64,000 nt of DNA from Arthrobacter bussei (lineage in GTDB: Bacteria; Actinomycetota; Actinomycetes; Actinomycetales; Micrococcaceae), in contig NZ_VJXX01000001.1 of the NCBI RefSeq assembly GCF_009377195.2, forward strand, positions 1,178,001-1,242,000. The letters run 5' to 3'. A program made the position numbers and the translations under genes. The notes under the pieces were generated by a model. It was not told the origin of the DNA. It saw nothing but the letters and a program-made list of their open reading frames with translations, and searched no databases. Shown here in pieces: positions 16,613 through 25,916 of the stretch. Position 1 is the stretch's first letter. Each line of letters begins with the position of its first letter.

Positions 16613-17491
16613 ATGACTGTTCTGGTGTTCCTCGACCCGGCCCACGACGACGGCACGGTGGCCGACGCCTCCCGACCCCAGCTCATGGCCACCGATCTCG
16701 GCGCAACGCGGGGGGACGGCATCTTCGAGTCGATGCTGGCCGTCGGAGGGACGCCGCGCAAGGAACAGGCCCATCTGGACCGGTTGGCGTCGTCGGCCGC
16801 CGCACTGGACCTGACCGTGCCCGAGGCCGGCGCCTGGAGCCGCGCGATCCGCACGGGTCTCCGCGAGTTCGCGGCGGCCGAGCCCGACCGCACGGACGCC
16901 GTCGTGAAGCTGATCGCGACGCGCGGCGTCGAGGGTGCGGGCAGCGCGACTGCCTGGGTGCAGGTGTCCCCCGTCCCGGCGTCGACGCTGAGGCAGCGGG
17001 AGACGGGTCTCCGGGTGCTGTTCCTCGAGCGCGGATACGACAGCACTGTCGCGCAGCGCGCCCCCTGGCTGCTCATGGGGGCCAAGACGCTCTCCTATGC
17101 CGTGAACATGGCGGCCGTGCGGCACGCCAGGGCGCACGGGGCCGACGACGTCATCTTCACGTCCTCCGACGGCAAGGTCCTCGAGGGCCCCACGTCCACG
17201 GTGCTGCTCGCCCACGACCGTGACGGGCTGAAGACCCTGCTCACTCCGCAGCTCGAGAGCGGCATCCTGGCCGGCACGTCACAGAGCGCGCTCTTCGCCG
17301 CGGCGAAGAAGCAGGGCTGGGAGCTGGGGTACGGTCCGCTCGAGCCCCACCACCTCCTCGAGGCCGACGCCGTGTGGCTCATCTCGAGCATCCGGCTCCT
17401 CGCGCCCGTCCTCTCCCTCGACGGCCAGGACCTGCGGACCTCGACGGCCCTGACAGCCGAACTGACCGAGCTCGTCGACCGATTCGTGTAA
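16613..17491 (+). CDS. pabC: Aminodeoxychorismate lyase-like class IV aminotransferase
   Basis: A 292-residue fold-type IV PLP enzyme. The catalytic lysine lies in MGAKTLSYAVNMAAVRHA, typical of 4-amino-4-deoxychorismate lyase, and the phosphate-binding region reads GPTSTVLL with the GILAGTSQ loop. It converts aminodeoxychorismate to p-aminobenzoate and pyruvate, the step after PabB, whose gene is 2.8 kb upstream. Branched-chain or D-amino-acid aminotransferases share the fold; the SYAVNMAA motif and the nearby pabB favour PabC. Confidence 0.82.
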   Translation: MTVLVFLDPAHDDGTVADASRPQLMATDLGATRGDGIFESMLAVGGTPRKEQAHLDRLASSAAALDLTVPEAGAWSRAIRTGLREFAAAEPDRTDAVVKLIATRGVEGAGSATAWVQVSPVPASTLRQRETGLRVLFLERGYDSTVAQRAPWLLMGAKTLSYAVNMAAVRHARAHGADDVIFTSSDGKVLEGPTSTVLLAHDRDGLKTLLTPQLESGILAGTSQSALFAAAKKQGWELGYGPLEPHHLLEADAVWLISSIRLLAPVLSLDGQDLRTSTALTAELTELVDRFV

Positions 17492-17559
17492 TCCTCGCCA
17501 CAATCGGGCCCGAAAGGGCCGAATGCGACGCCGATCGCGGCTTTTCACCGCCCGGCGTT

Positions 17560-17589
17560 TTGACCCGACCCTTCCTGCTGGCCTAGCGT
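17560..17589 (+). promoter_or_regulatory. Promoter candidate for the SAM-riboswitch operon
   Basis: TTGACC at 17560-17565 and TAGCGT at 17584-17589 are separated by 18 bases and lie directly before the riboswitch aptamer, so transcription would start close to the 5' side of the aptamer. This fits a sigma-70-like promoter; it is assigned by eye. Confidence 0.45.
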
Positions 17590-17595
17590 TTTCCT

Positions 17596-17680
17596 GAAAT
17601 CAAGAGTTCCAGCCCACGGCCCTGGCCGGCTGGACAGCAACCCTCTCCCGTAGTGGGGTGCTCCAGGTGAAGATTCGGCC
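17596..17680 (+). ncRNA. SAM riboswitch, SAM-IV / SAM-I-IV variant type
   Basis: The segment reads ATCAAGAG, then a CCAGC/GCTGG hairpin, ACAGCAACC, a short CTCTC/GTGGG hairpin, GGTGCTCC and AGGTGAAGAT. These match the core of the SAM-I superfamily (kink-turn CAAGAG, AGCAACC, GGUGC, final GA-rich joining strand). The compact ending without the long P4 of SAM-I resembles the SAM-IV and SAM-I/IV-variant classes found in actinobacteria. It lies about 210 bases before an amino-acid ABC transporter on the same strand and should repress it when S-adenosylmethionine is abundant. Confidence 0.75.
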
Positions 17681-17891
17681 GCCGGGACAAGTCCCCCGGA
17701 TGGCAAGTACGGCGTCGTGCGGTCCAGCACCGGAGAATTCCGGGTCCCCCGTTCCGCATCTGCGCGCACAGCCCAGAACAGCGAGCGTGTCACCCAGCAG
17801 CAAGCAGCCCTTCCTCCTGCCGCCCTGCGGCGTCCCCGACATCCCATCCTCCGCGCCCGCCAGCGGGCGCAGCTTCGACGAAGGACCCCCC

Positions 17892-18806
17892 ATGACCATC
17901 TCCCGCAAGCTCCTCACGGCCCTCACCGTCCCCCTGCTCGCGCTCACCGTCTCCTGCGGCGGCTCCTCCAGCGAGCCCACCGAGAGCACCGACGCGCTGG
18001 CCGGCAGCGATCAGCAGTCGCTCGACCAGTACACCACCGAGGACACCACGCCGATCGACGAGATCGACACGTCCGGGCTCGATCTCATCACCGACGGCAC
18101 CCTGCGCGTCGGCACGCTCTCGGACGCACCGCCGAACATCTTCCTCGAGGACGGTGTCTTCACCGGCTACGACAACGAACTGCTGCGCGCCATCGGCGAG
18201 AAGCTCGACCTCGAGGTCGAGTTCGCCTCCACCGACTTCTCCGCCCTCCTCGCGCAGGTCCAGAACAAGCAGTTCGACGTCGGATCCTCCTCGATCTCGA
18301 CGACGGCGGCCCGCCGCGAGAACGTCGGCTTCACCAACGGCTACGACTTCGGCTACATGGCCGTCGTGACGAAGGACGGCTCCTCCGTCACGGGCTTCGA
18401 CTCCCTCTCGGAGAGCACGCGCATCGGCGTGGTCCAGGGCACGGTGCAGGACGACTACGTCTCCAACACGCTGGGCCTCGAGCCGGTCCGCTTCCCCGAC
18501 TACAACACCGTCTACGCGAACGTGAAGAACGGTCAGGTCGACGCCTGGGTCGCCCCCTCCCAGCAGGCCACCGGCCAGGTGAAGGAGGGTGACGGCACCA
18601 CGATCGCCGAGACCATCATCAACACGGAGAACTTCACCGCGTACGCCGTCAACAGCGACAACCAGGCCTTGATCGACGCGCTCAACGCCGGCCTCGACGC
18701 CGTGATCGCCGACGGCACGTGGACCGAGCTCACCCAGGAGTGGTACCCCGACCGCGAGCTCCCCTCCGACTGGAAGCCCGGCAGCAAAGCCGCGGTCGTG
18801 AAGTAG
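17892..18806 (+). CDS. Amino-acid ABC transporter substrate-binding lipoprotein
   Basis: A 304-residue solute-binding protein of family 3. The signal peptide ends in the lipobox LTVSC (about residue 22), so it is tethered to the outer face of the membrane. The domain starts with LRVGTLSDAPPNIFLEDG and contains ENVGFTNGY and GVVQGTVQDDYV, standard for polar amino-acid binders. ATG at 17892 follows AAGGAC. The SAM riboswitch in the leader suggests that the substrate is methionine, cystine or a related sulfur compound; sequence alone does not prove that. First gene of a three-gene operon. Confidence 0.88.
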   Translation: MTISRKLLTALTVPLLALTVSCGGSSSEPTESTDALAGSDQQSLDQYTTEDTTPIDEIDTSGLDLITDGTLRVGTLSDAPPNIFLEDGVFTGYDNELLRAIGEKLDLEVEFASTDFSALLAQVQNKQFDVGSSSISTTAARRENVGFTNGYDFGYMAVVTKDGSSVTGFDSLSESTRIGVVQGTVQDDYVSNTLGLEPVRFPDYNTVYANVKNGQVDAWVAPSQQATGQVKEGDGTTIAETIINTENFTAYAVNSDNQALIDALNAGLDAVIADGTWTELTQEWYPDRELPSDWKPGSKAAVVK

Positions 18807-18816
18807 CAGGTCCTGC

Positions 18817-19574
18817 ATGGATGCCTTCGAACAACTCGGTAAGACGTTCTTCGACTGGGAGGCGATGGCCGCCGTCCTGCCGGACCTCCTGACCGTCGGA
18901 CTGCCCAACACCCTCCTGCTCGCGCTGGCCTCGGGCGTCATCGGCACGATCGTCGGGATGATCCTCGCCATCATGGGGATCTCCCGCAACCGCGTGCTCC
19001 GGTGGATCGCCCGCATCTACACGGACATCTTCCGCGGCCTCCCCGCCGTCGTGATCATCCTGCTCATCGGCCTGGGACTCGGTCCGATCCTCCGGCAGGT
19101 CACGGGCAGCACGAGCCCCTATCCGCTCGGCATCCTCGCGCTCTCCCTGATCGCGTCGGCGTACATCGGCGAGATCTTCCGCTCGGGCATCCAGAGCGTG
19201 GAGAAGGGCCAGCTCGAGGCCACCCGGGCACTGGGCTTCAGCTACGGCTCGTCCATGCGGCTCGTGGTGATCCCCCAGGGCGTCAGACGCGTACTGCCCG
19301 CCCTGGTGAACCAGTTCATCGCGCTCATCAAGGAGTCCTCGCTCATCTACTTCATCGGCCTCGTCGCCAGTGAACGGGAGCTCTTCCGCGTGGGCAACGA
19401 TGCCGCGAGCAACACGGGCAACCTGTCACCGCTCATCGCGGCCGGAGTCCTGTACCTGTGCCTGACCATCCCGCTCACGCATCTGGTGAACTTCATCGAC
19501 CACCGGCTGCGTGTCGGGCGGAAGCAGAAGCCCGAGCCGGAGGAACTCACCACCATGAGCGAAGGAGCGCGGGC

Positions 19575-19578
<4 letters not shown>
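18817..19578 (+). CDS. Amino-acid ABC transporter permease (HisM/TcyB type)
   Basis: A 253-residue permease with five or six membrane helices and the family EAA loop, visible as [20 protein letters not shown]. The N-terminal [20 protein letters not shown] is the HEAT start of the His/Glu/Gln permease family. It begins 10 bases after the binding protein and overlaps the ATPase gene by four bases (ATGA), so translation is coupled. Confidence 0.9.
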
Positions 19579-20312
<734 letters not shown>

Positions 20313-20335
20313 CCGGGCCGCGAGCACGGACGATG

Positions 20336-20373
20336 CGCCACAGGGGGCCCGCCACGGCAGGCCCCCTGTGGCG
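20336..20373 (+). terminator. Strong hairpin terminator after the amino-acid ABC operon
   Basis: CGCCACAGGGGGCC and its exact complement GGCCCCCTGTGGCG are separated by ten bases, giving a 14-bp GC-rich stem. It lies 24 bases after the ATPase stop and between two convergent operons (the minus-strand ykoC ends at 20415), so it can stop transcription from both sides. No strong U-run follows, as is common in high-GC bacteria. Confidence 0.85.
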
Positions 20374-20414
20374 TCTGCCCCCGGCCATTTCCCGACGCCG
20401 CCCTCCCGGCGGCG

Positions 20415-21212
20415 TCAGGACAGGATGAAGTTCCAGGTCCCCGCGAGGACGGCTGCGGTGACCGCACCGGCCGCAATGAGGAGCCCGACGGCCGCGACGA
20501 CGGCGTCGAGCGCCGAGAACGAGCTCTCCCTGGCCCAGGTGCGTGTCCCGCCGCCGAAGCCGCGGGCCTCCATGGCCGTCGCGAGGCGGGTGGCGCGCCG
20601 GATCGCCTGCACGATCAGCCCGAAGGACTGCCCGAGGAGGTTCCGGGTGCGCGCGCCGAAGGACCCGCCCGAGCCGACTCCACGGGCATGGCGGGCCAGC
20701 CCGAGCGTCTCCCACTGCTCCACCAGCAGACCCGCGAGCCGCAGCGACGCGAGCCCGCCGAGCACGAAGCGGTGCGGCAGGTGCAGCTTCTGCGCGAGGG
20801 CGTCGGCGAGGTCTGTGGGGTCGGTGGTGAGCAGGACGAAGATCCCCGGCAGCGCGAGCGCGAGCCCGCGCAGTCCGACGGCGATCCCCGACGCGACGGA
20901 GCCCTCGGTGAACAGGAACGGCCCGACGTCGAGCACCACCCCACCGGTCTTCTCGGCCAGCAGTGCCGTGCCGTACGCGCCGATCAGGGCGGCGATCAGC
21001 AGCGGCCAGATCCGGCGCGCCAGTGCCAGGACGCTGATGCCGAGCAGGGGCATGAGCACCAGTTCGCAGGTGAGGACCACGGCTGCGCTGACCCAGTCGA
21101 TACTCGCCATCAGGGCGAGCGTGATGACGGCGGCGGCGAACAGCTTGGATACCGGGTTGGCCCGCAGGAGCGTCCTCCCGGTCAGGACCGGCGTCAGGTA
21201 GTCGGTGCTCAT
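20415..21212 (-). CDS. ykoC: ECF transporter transmembrane T component (YkoC-like)
   Basis: A 265-residue membrane protein of the EcfT/CbiQ family. It contains four to five helices and the family coupling segment ATAMEARGFGGGTRT, whose A-R-G motif contacts the ATPase. Together with the double ATPase and the YkoE-like protein upstream it forms a YkoEDC-type ECF transporter. The ATG at 21212 overlaps the ATPase stop by four bases. Last gene of the TPP-controlled operon. Confidence 0.88.
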   Translation of the reverse strand: MSTDYLTPVLTGRTLLRANPVSKLFAAAVITLALMASIDWVSAAVVLTCELVLMPLLGISVLALARRIWPLLIAALIGAYGTALLAEKTGGVVLDVGPFLFTEGSVASGIAVGLRGLALALPGIFVLLTTDPTDLADALAQKLHLPHRFVLGGLASLRLAGLLVEQWETLGLARHARGVGSGGSFGARTRNLLGQSFGLIVQAIRRATRLATAMEARGFGGGTRTWARESSFSALDAVVAAVGLLIAAGAVTAAVLAGTWNFILS

Positions 21213-22702
21213 CGGTGCACCAGGGTCCCCGCACCGCCGGAGACGTGCAGGGTCGCTCCGCCCAGTGCGTCGATGAACTCGGCGTCGTGGGTCACGGAGA
21301 GCACGGCCACACCGTCGTGGACCAGCTCGCGGAGCAGGGTGACGAGCTCGGCCCAGGTCAGGGCGTCCTGCCCGAAGGTCGGCTCGTCGAGGACCAGGAT
21401 CCGCGGGGTGGTGGCGAGCATCGTCGCCACGGACAGGCGGCGCTTCTCGCCGCCGGAGAGCGTGAAGGGGTTGGCCTTCAGCAGGTGCGTGAGACGGAGG
21501 CGCTCGGCGAGTTCCGCGATGCGGCCAGGAGCCTGCGCGCCGCCCACCCGGGCCGGGCCGAAGGCGAGCTCCTCCCCCACGCTCGCGGTGAGGAACTGGT
21601 GCTCGGGCTCCTGGAACACCGTCCCGATGCGCTGGACGAGCTCGGGGGACCGCCACCGGAACGGGTCGTCACCGGCCGTGCCCGCGAGGGCCGGGGCGGC
21701 CCGGACCGAGCCGGCGCGCGGGCGCAGCAGACCGCCGAGGGTCAGGGCCGCCGTCGACTTGCCGGCACCGTTGGGGCCCGTGATGCCGATGGCCTGCCCG
21801 GCACGGACGGCGAGGTCGAGCCCGGCGACGGCGACCGGGCCGCGCTTCGTGCGCGCGACGTCGAGCCCGGTGGCTGCGAGGAGCACCTCCCCTCCGTCGG
21901 ACGTCGGCACGGCGCCACCGACGGCGGGCCGGCGACCGGGCACCCACACACCCGCCTGTTCGAGACGGCTGCTGGTCGCCTCCTGCACGAGGACCTCGCC
22001 GGGTGCGCCGTCGGCGAGGACACCGCCGTCGGCGTCGAGCACGATCACGCGGTCGACGACATCGGCCCACACCGCGACCCGGTGCTCGACGACGACGAGC
22101 GTGGCCCGGGTCCGATCGAGGACACGGATCACGGCGTCCCGGACCTCGAGGACGCCGTCCGGGTCCAGGTTGGCCGTGGGTTCGTCGAGCAGCAGCAGAC
22201 CGGGCTCCATCGCGAGGACGGAGGCGAGTGCGAGGCGCTGCTTCTGCCCGCCGGAGAGGGCGGTGGTGGGGTGGTCGAGCGGCAGGTCGAGGCCGACGTC
22301 GTCGAGCGCCCGGTGCACGCGTCGCCAGATCTCGTCCCGCGGCACGGCGAGGTTCTCGGCCGCGAAGGCCACCTCGTCACCGACGCGGGCGAGGACCACC
22401 TGGGACTCCGGGTCCTGCAGCACCAGACCCGCGCGTCCCCGCGCCGCGGCGGGAGGGACGCCGTCGAGCAGGAGGTCCCCCTCCTGCTCACCCTCGTCAT
22501 TGCTGCCGAGCACGCCGGCCAGCGCGTGGAGCACCGTGGACTTCCCCGCGCCGGAGGCACCGAGCAGCAGCACCCGCTCTCCGGGCGTCAGCTCGAGGTC
22601 GAGGTGCCGGGCGGCGAACGCCCTGCGCCAGGCGTGGCGCCAGCCCCACCCCCGCGCGCTGACCTGCACTGCGCGCGGGAGGGGCCCGTCGAGTGGTGTC
22701 AC
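21209..22702 (-). CDS. ykoD: ECF transporter double-domain ATPase (YkoD-like)
   Basis: A 497-residue protein with two ABC domains. Domain one: GASGAGKST, LSGGQKQRL, LLLLDEPTANLDPD. Domain two: GPNGAGKST, LSGGEKRRL, ILVLDEPTFGQD. Both sites appear complete. The start is GTG at 22702, overlapping the YkoE stop as GTGA. Longer upstream frames in this register cover ykoE and are shadows. Powers uptake through YkoC for the substrate bound by YkoE. Confidence 0.9.
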   Translation of the reverse strand: MTPLDGPLPRAVQVSARGWGWRHAWRRAFAARHLDLELTPGERVLLLGASGAGKSTVLHALAGVLGSNDEGEQEGDLLLDGVPPAAARGRAGLVLQDPESQVVLARVGDEVAFAAENLAVPRDEIWRRVHRALDDVGLDLPLDHPTTALSGGQKQRLALASVLAMEPGLLLLDEPTANLDPDGVLEVRDAVIRVLDRTRATLVVVEHRVAVWADVVDRVIVLDADGGVLADGAPGEVLVQEATSSRLEQAGVWVPGRRPAVGGAVPTSDGGEVLLAATGLDVARTKRGPVAVAGLDLAVRAGQAIGITGPNGAGKSTAALTLGGLLRPRAGSVRAAPALAGTAGDDPFRWRSPELVQRIGTVFQEPEHQFLTASVGEELAFGPARVGGAQAPGRIAELAERLRLTHLLKANPFTLSGGEKRRLSVATMLATTPRILVLDEPTFGQDALTWAELVTLLRELVHDGVAVLSVTHDAEFIDALGGATLHVSGGAGTLVHR

Positions 22703-23307
22703 ACATCCGCCGTGCGGCCGGCGGCGAAGGAGGACAGCACGCCCGTCCGTGCCAGGCCCCGGGTGGCGAGCCAAGACAGCAGCCCGGCGATGACGACGCC
22801 GGAGATGGCCGCGAAGAGCACGTAGAGGAGCTTGAACTCGATGGTCCACAGCGCGTTGTACAGGATGTTCTCGCTGATCCCGAGCGCCAGTCCGGCACCG
22901 AGTCCGGCCAGCAGCGCCACGGGGAGGTTCCATCTCCGGTAGAGGAACAGCAGGAAGACGAGTTCCGCGCCGAGCCCCTGGATGGCGCCCGAGAGCAGCA
23001 CGGCCAGGCCGAACTGCGTGCCGATGAGGGCGGACACGGCTGCTGCGAGGACCTCGCAGTAGATCGCCGCTCCGGGTTTGCGGATGATCAGGCCGCCGAG
23101 GACGCCGGCGATCAGCCAGCCCCCGGAGTAGAGCCCGCCGAGCGGCGGGAAACCGGCGGTGAGCAGACTGATGCCCGAGTAACCGGCGGACCACGCGAAG
23201 AACAGGACGCCGACGGCGACCGCGATGACCGAGGCCACGACGATGTCGACGACGCGCCACTGGTTGGTGTGCCGGGAGACGCCCCTGAGGGCGGTGGGTG
23301 ATGCCAT
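22699..23307 (-). CDS. ykoE: ECF transporter substrate-binding S component YkoE (thiamine or HMP)
   Basis: A 202-residue integral membrane protein with about five or six helices and the YkoE-type LLTAGFPPLGGLYSGGWLI and LGISENILYNALWTIEFKLL segments. YkoE proteins bind hydroxymethylpyrimidine or thiamine. The TPP riboswitch in its leader is strong independent evidence for thiamine-related uptake. ATG at 23307 has the near-perfect AGGAGG seven bases upstream. First gene of ykoE-ykoD-ykoC. Confidence 0.9.
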   Translation of the reverse strand: MASPTALRGVSRHTNQWRVVDIVVASVIAVAVGVLFFAWSAGYSGISLLTAGFPPLGGLYSGGWLIAGVLGGLIIRKPGAAIYCEVLAAAVSALIGTQFGLAVLLSGAIQGLGAELVFLLFLYRRWNLPVALLAGLGAGLALGISENILYNALWTIEFKLLYVLFAAISGVVIAGLLSWLATRGLARTGVLSSFAAGRTADV

Positions 23308-23374
23308 GGTGGATCCTCCTGAGGTACAGGAGGGGGGAGTGCCGGTACCGCCGAGGCGATGTCCGTGCACTCCG

Positions 23375-23492
23375 AGAACTCGACTCCCTTCGCCGGTACT
23401 AGCCGGATCAGGTTCGAGGGTCTGCGGTGGTCCGCACTCTCAGCGCCCGACCCGGCAGCATGCCGCGGGTCTGCGCTCCCCTGTCGTGTGAT
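23375..23492 (-). ncRNA. TPP (thiamine pyrophosphate) riboswitch
   Basis: Reading the minus strand: ACAGGGGAGCGCAGACC, a GC-rich P3 arm, GCGCTGAGAGTGCGG (the pyrimidine-binding CUGAGA block), ACCCTCGAACCTGATCCGG, CTAGTACCGGCGAAGGGAG (the diphosphate-binding block). All conserved TPP blocks are present in order. It lies about 70 bases before ykoE. In actinobacteria TPP usually blocks ribosome access; the AGGAGG of ykoE lies within reach of the aptamer 3' end. High thiamine diphosphate should switch off the transporter. Confidence 0.95.
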
Positions 23493-23657
23493 GGTTGAGC
23501 GTTCCGATCCTACACCGCAGAGGAGTGCGCACGGGCAGGCCGACCGGCCTGGACGAACCACGGCGAGGGTCCCGCGGCCAGGGCGGACTCTTCCCTGCGG
23601 AGCGCCTCGTCGCGCGGCTAGGGTAGGTACAGGACCACCGGACGAGAAGGAGAAACC

Positions 23658-23918
23658 ATGAACGTCGTGTTCAAGCTGCTCGGAGTGGGAATGAGTGTGG
23701 GTGCGGGCTTCGTCGGCACCAAGCTCGTCGACTTCCTGTGGGAGAAGATCACGGGCGAGGCGCCCCCGAAGAGCAAGGACGGGCTGGAGAACACGCTGCG
23801 CTCGGCCCTGGTCTTCGCGATCATCTCCGGAGCGGTCAGCACCACCATCCAGGTGCTCACCAACCGTTCCACGCAGAAGGCGATCGAGAGGTTCGCGAAG
23901 ACCCGCGACCTCACCTGA
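23658..23918 (+). CDS. DUF4235 small membrane protein
   Basis: An 86-residue protein of the DUF4235 family with two hydrophobic helices (about 5-24 and 48-67) around a polar segment containing ITGEAPPKSKDGLENTLRSA, and the VLTNRSTQKA end typical of the family. AGAAGGAG precedes the ATG. Function unknown; common in actinobacteria as a single gene. It is flanked by the thiamine operon leader on one side and a bidirectional terminator on the other. Confidence 0.85.
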   Translation: MNVVFKLLGVGMSVGAGFVGTKLVDFLWEKITGEAPPKSKDGLENTLRSALVFAIISGAVSTTIQVLTNRSTQKAIERFAKTRDLT

Positions 23919-23950
23919 GTCGCGGGAGTTCCCGGCACCAGCGTGCAGCA

Positions 23951-23992
23951 CGAGGACAGGACGGGCTCCCCAGGGGGCCCGTCCTGTCCTCG
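23951..23992. terminator. Bidirectional hairpin terminator
   Basis: CGAGGACAGGACGGGC and its exact complement GCCCGTCCTGTCCTCG enclose a ten-base loop, giving a 16-bp stem. It lies between the DUF4235 gene and the convergent FUSC-like gene, so it can serve both transcripts. Confidence 0.88.
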
Positions 23993-24013
23993 TCCGGGAC
24001 GGCGGCTGTCCCG

Positions 24014-25138
24014 CTACGTGTCGTCCGCCGGTCGCAGCTCGGGCCCGACTGCCTGGAGGATGCGGTGGAGGCTCATGCCGATCCCCGCGGCTGCGCCGAA
24101 CGGCACCTCCCTCGAGGACGTCTCGTAGGCCGCCGCTTCCAGGTCGCGGAGGGCGCGTTCCGCCGTGGCGAGCATCGCGGCATCATCCTCCTCCACCGTC
24201 CAGAGGTCCAGCACGTCACCGATGGCCCTGAACGCCACCTGGAGCGATGGGCGCACCGCGACCGGCAGGGGCCGCTCCCGGGATGTGCCGTGCAGGGCGT
24301 CCTGCAGGAGATTGGTGATGTTCAGGGTGTGCGAGGCCACCACGTCGAGGACCTCGACGTGCCGGTAGTCCTCCCTGACGTCCCGGGGATGGAAGCGCCT
24401 GCGCACGTTGCCCTTGCGGCTCTCGTCCGCGTACCGGAGTGCGCTGCGCGCGTTGCGGGCCGAGGCCGAGAGTCCGTCCCGCAACTCCGCCCACCGCGCA
24501 TCGTCCTCCGCCCAGTCCTCCTCCAGCGCCTGGCCCATCTGCTGCAGGTCCCGGGCCGCGGTCCGTCGGAGCAGGCTCATCTGGCCGACGGCGTCATCGA
24601 GGTGGAGCGGCGGGAAGATCAGGGCGCTGACAGCCAGCCCCACCGCCACGCCGACCACGGTCTGCACGAGGTAGCCCAGGGAGTACCCGAGGTCCTCGTT
24701 CCCGATCACGAGGACGAAGAGCCCGGCCGAGGCGATCCCCGAACCGCCACCGGCCGTCCTCCTGAGGAATCCGCCCAGCAGCACCCCGGCCCCGACGACG
24801 AACGCGATGGTGATCCAGTTCGGATCCCCCGCCCAGACCGCGACGTAGGCGAGGACGATCCCGAGGGTCAGCCCCACCACCGTCTGCAGGCCGAGCTTGA
24901 GGGTGCCCGAGACCGTGGGGTACATGGCCAGGAGGGCTCCGAGCGGCGCGTAGTAGGGGTAGTCCGACGGCGTCCCGGGGATGGCCAGGGCCAGGGTCCA
25001 CGCGAGAGCGGCGGCGAGCGCCGCCTTCGCTGCGAGCAGGAGTTGCGGATTGACGGCCGCCGCGCGCAATCGGCCCTTCAGCTCCGGGTCGAGGCGCGGG
25101 ACGCGGACGCGGCGGCCGGGAATGCGTTTCTGGGACAT
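24014..25138 (-). CDS. FUSC-like aromatic-acid-exporter family membrane protein
   Basis: A 374-residue protein. The N-terminal half (about 30-190) has six hydrophobic helices in the FUSC/YqjA pattern (YPYYAPLGALLAMYPTVSGT, then GLQTVVGLTLGIVLAYVAV); the C-terminal half is a soluble helical region rich in Arg, Glu and Asp. The family includes aromatic-acid exporters, but many members are uncharacterised. ATG at 25138 gives the start MSQKRIPGRR, a positively charged cytoplasmic end. Divergent from the dehydratase-glyoxalase fusion. Confidence 0.75.
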   Translation of the reverse strand: MSQKRIPGRRVRVPRLDPELKGRLRAAAVNPQLLLAAKAALAAALAWTLALAIPGTPSDYPYYAPLGALLAMYPTVSGTLKLGLQTVVGLTLGIVLAYVAVWAGDPNWITIAFVVGAGVLLGGFLRRTAGGGSGIASAGLFVLVIGNEDLGYSLGYLVQTVVGVAVGLAVSALIFPPLHLDDAVGQMSLLRRTAARDLQQMGQALEEDWAEDDARWAELRDGLSASARNARSALRYADESRKGNVRRRFHPRDVREDYRHVEVLDVVASHTLNITNLLQDALHGTSRERPLPVAVRPSLQVAFRAIGDVLDLWTVEEDDAAMLATAERALRDLEAAAYETSSREVPFGAAAGIGMSLHRILQAVGPELRPADDT

Positions 25139-25253
25139 CCCGGCAGTATCGCACCGGACCGACCGATGCTGCCCGAGGAGGGGTAGCAGCATCCCCTCCT
25201 CGGACAGGGGGCCGGCTCTTTCCACAGGCGTCCCGCCGGACGATACTGACGGC

Positions 25254-25901
25254 ATGAACATCCTCAGCACGGAACAGATCCTCGATGCCGGGCTGGACGA
25301 CTGGCGGGAACTCGCTCAGGCCCTGCACGCCCGCTTCCTGACGCACGACTTCGCCACCGGGGTGGCACTCGTCTCGGCCATCGGCGATCTCGCGGAGAAG
25401 GCGGGCCACCACCCCGACGTCACGCTGAGCTATCCCCACGTGGACGTGAAGCTCATGAGCCACGACGCCTCGGGCGTGACGGAACGGGACGTCGACCTCG
25501 CCCGCGGCATCAGCGCCCTCGCCGGCGATCGAGGCATCCTGGCCGATCCCGCTGCTCCCGCCGTCGTCGAGCTCGCCCTCGACACGGCGGACGTCGCGGG
25601 GATCGGCCCGTTCTGGGCCGCTCTGCTGACGGGTGACGCGGGTGCGCTGGACGGCGACGACGTCGCCGACCCGACCGGCCGCGTCCCGCTCCTGTGGTTC
25701 CAGCACACCGATGCCCACGACATCCCGCGCCAGCGCTTCCACCTCGACGTGTGGTTGCCGCAGGACGCCGCAGAGGCGCGGATCGCCGGCGCCGTCGCCG
25801 CCGGCGGGACGGTCGTCGACGACGGGCAGGCGCCGTCGTTCACGGTGCTGGCGGACTCGGACGGCAACCGCGCCTGCGTCTGCACCGTCCTGGGACGCTG
25901 A
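25254..25901 (+). CDS. Pterin-4a-carbinolamine dehydratase fused to a glyoxalase-like (VOC) domain
   Basis: A 215-residue fusion. Residues 1-95 are a pterin carbinolamine dehydratase with the catalytic HHPDVTLSYPHVDVKLMSHD block. Residues 105-215 are a glyoxalase_6/VOC domain (LALDTADVAGIGPFWAALL, QRFHLDVWLPQDAAEARI, ADSDGNRACVC). The dehydratase would recycle a hydroxylated pterin cofactor, but no pterin-dependent hydroxylase is nearby. The VOC half may bind metal through His and Glu, not confirmed. This fusion occurs in other actinobacteria. It precedes the FAD monooxygenase by 15 bases, likely cotranscribed. Confidence 0.82.
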   Translation: MNILSTEQILDAGLDDWRELAQALHARFLTHDFATGVALVSAIGDLAEKAGHHPDVTLSYPHVDVKLMSHDASGVTERDVDLARGISALAGDRGILADPAAPAVVELALDTADVAGIGPFWAALLTGDAGALDGDDVADPTGRVPLLWFQHTDAHDIPRQRFHLDVWLPQDAAEARIAGAVAAGGTVVDDGQAPSFTVLADSDGNRACVCTVLGR

Positions 25902-25916
25902 GGCGATCCGGCAGCC

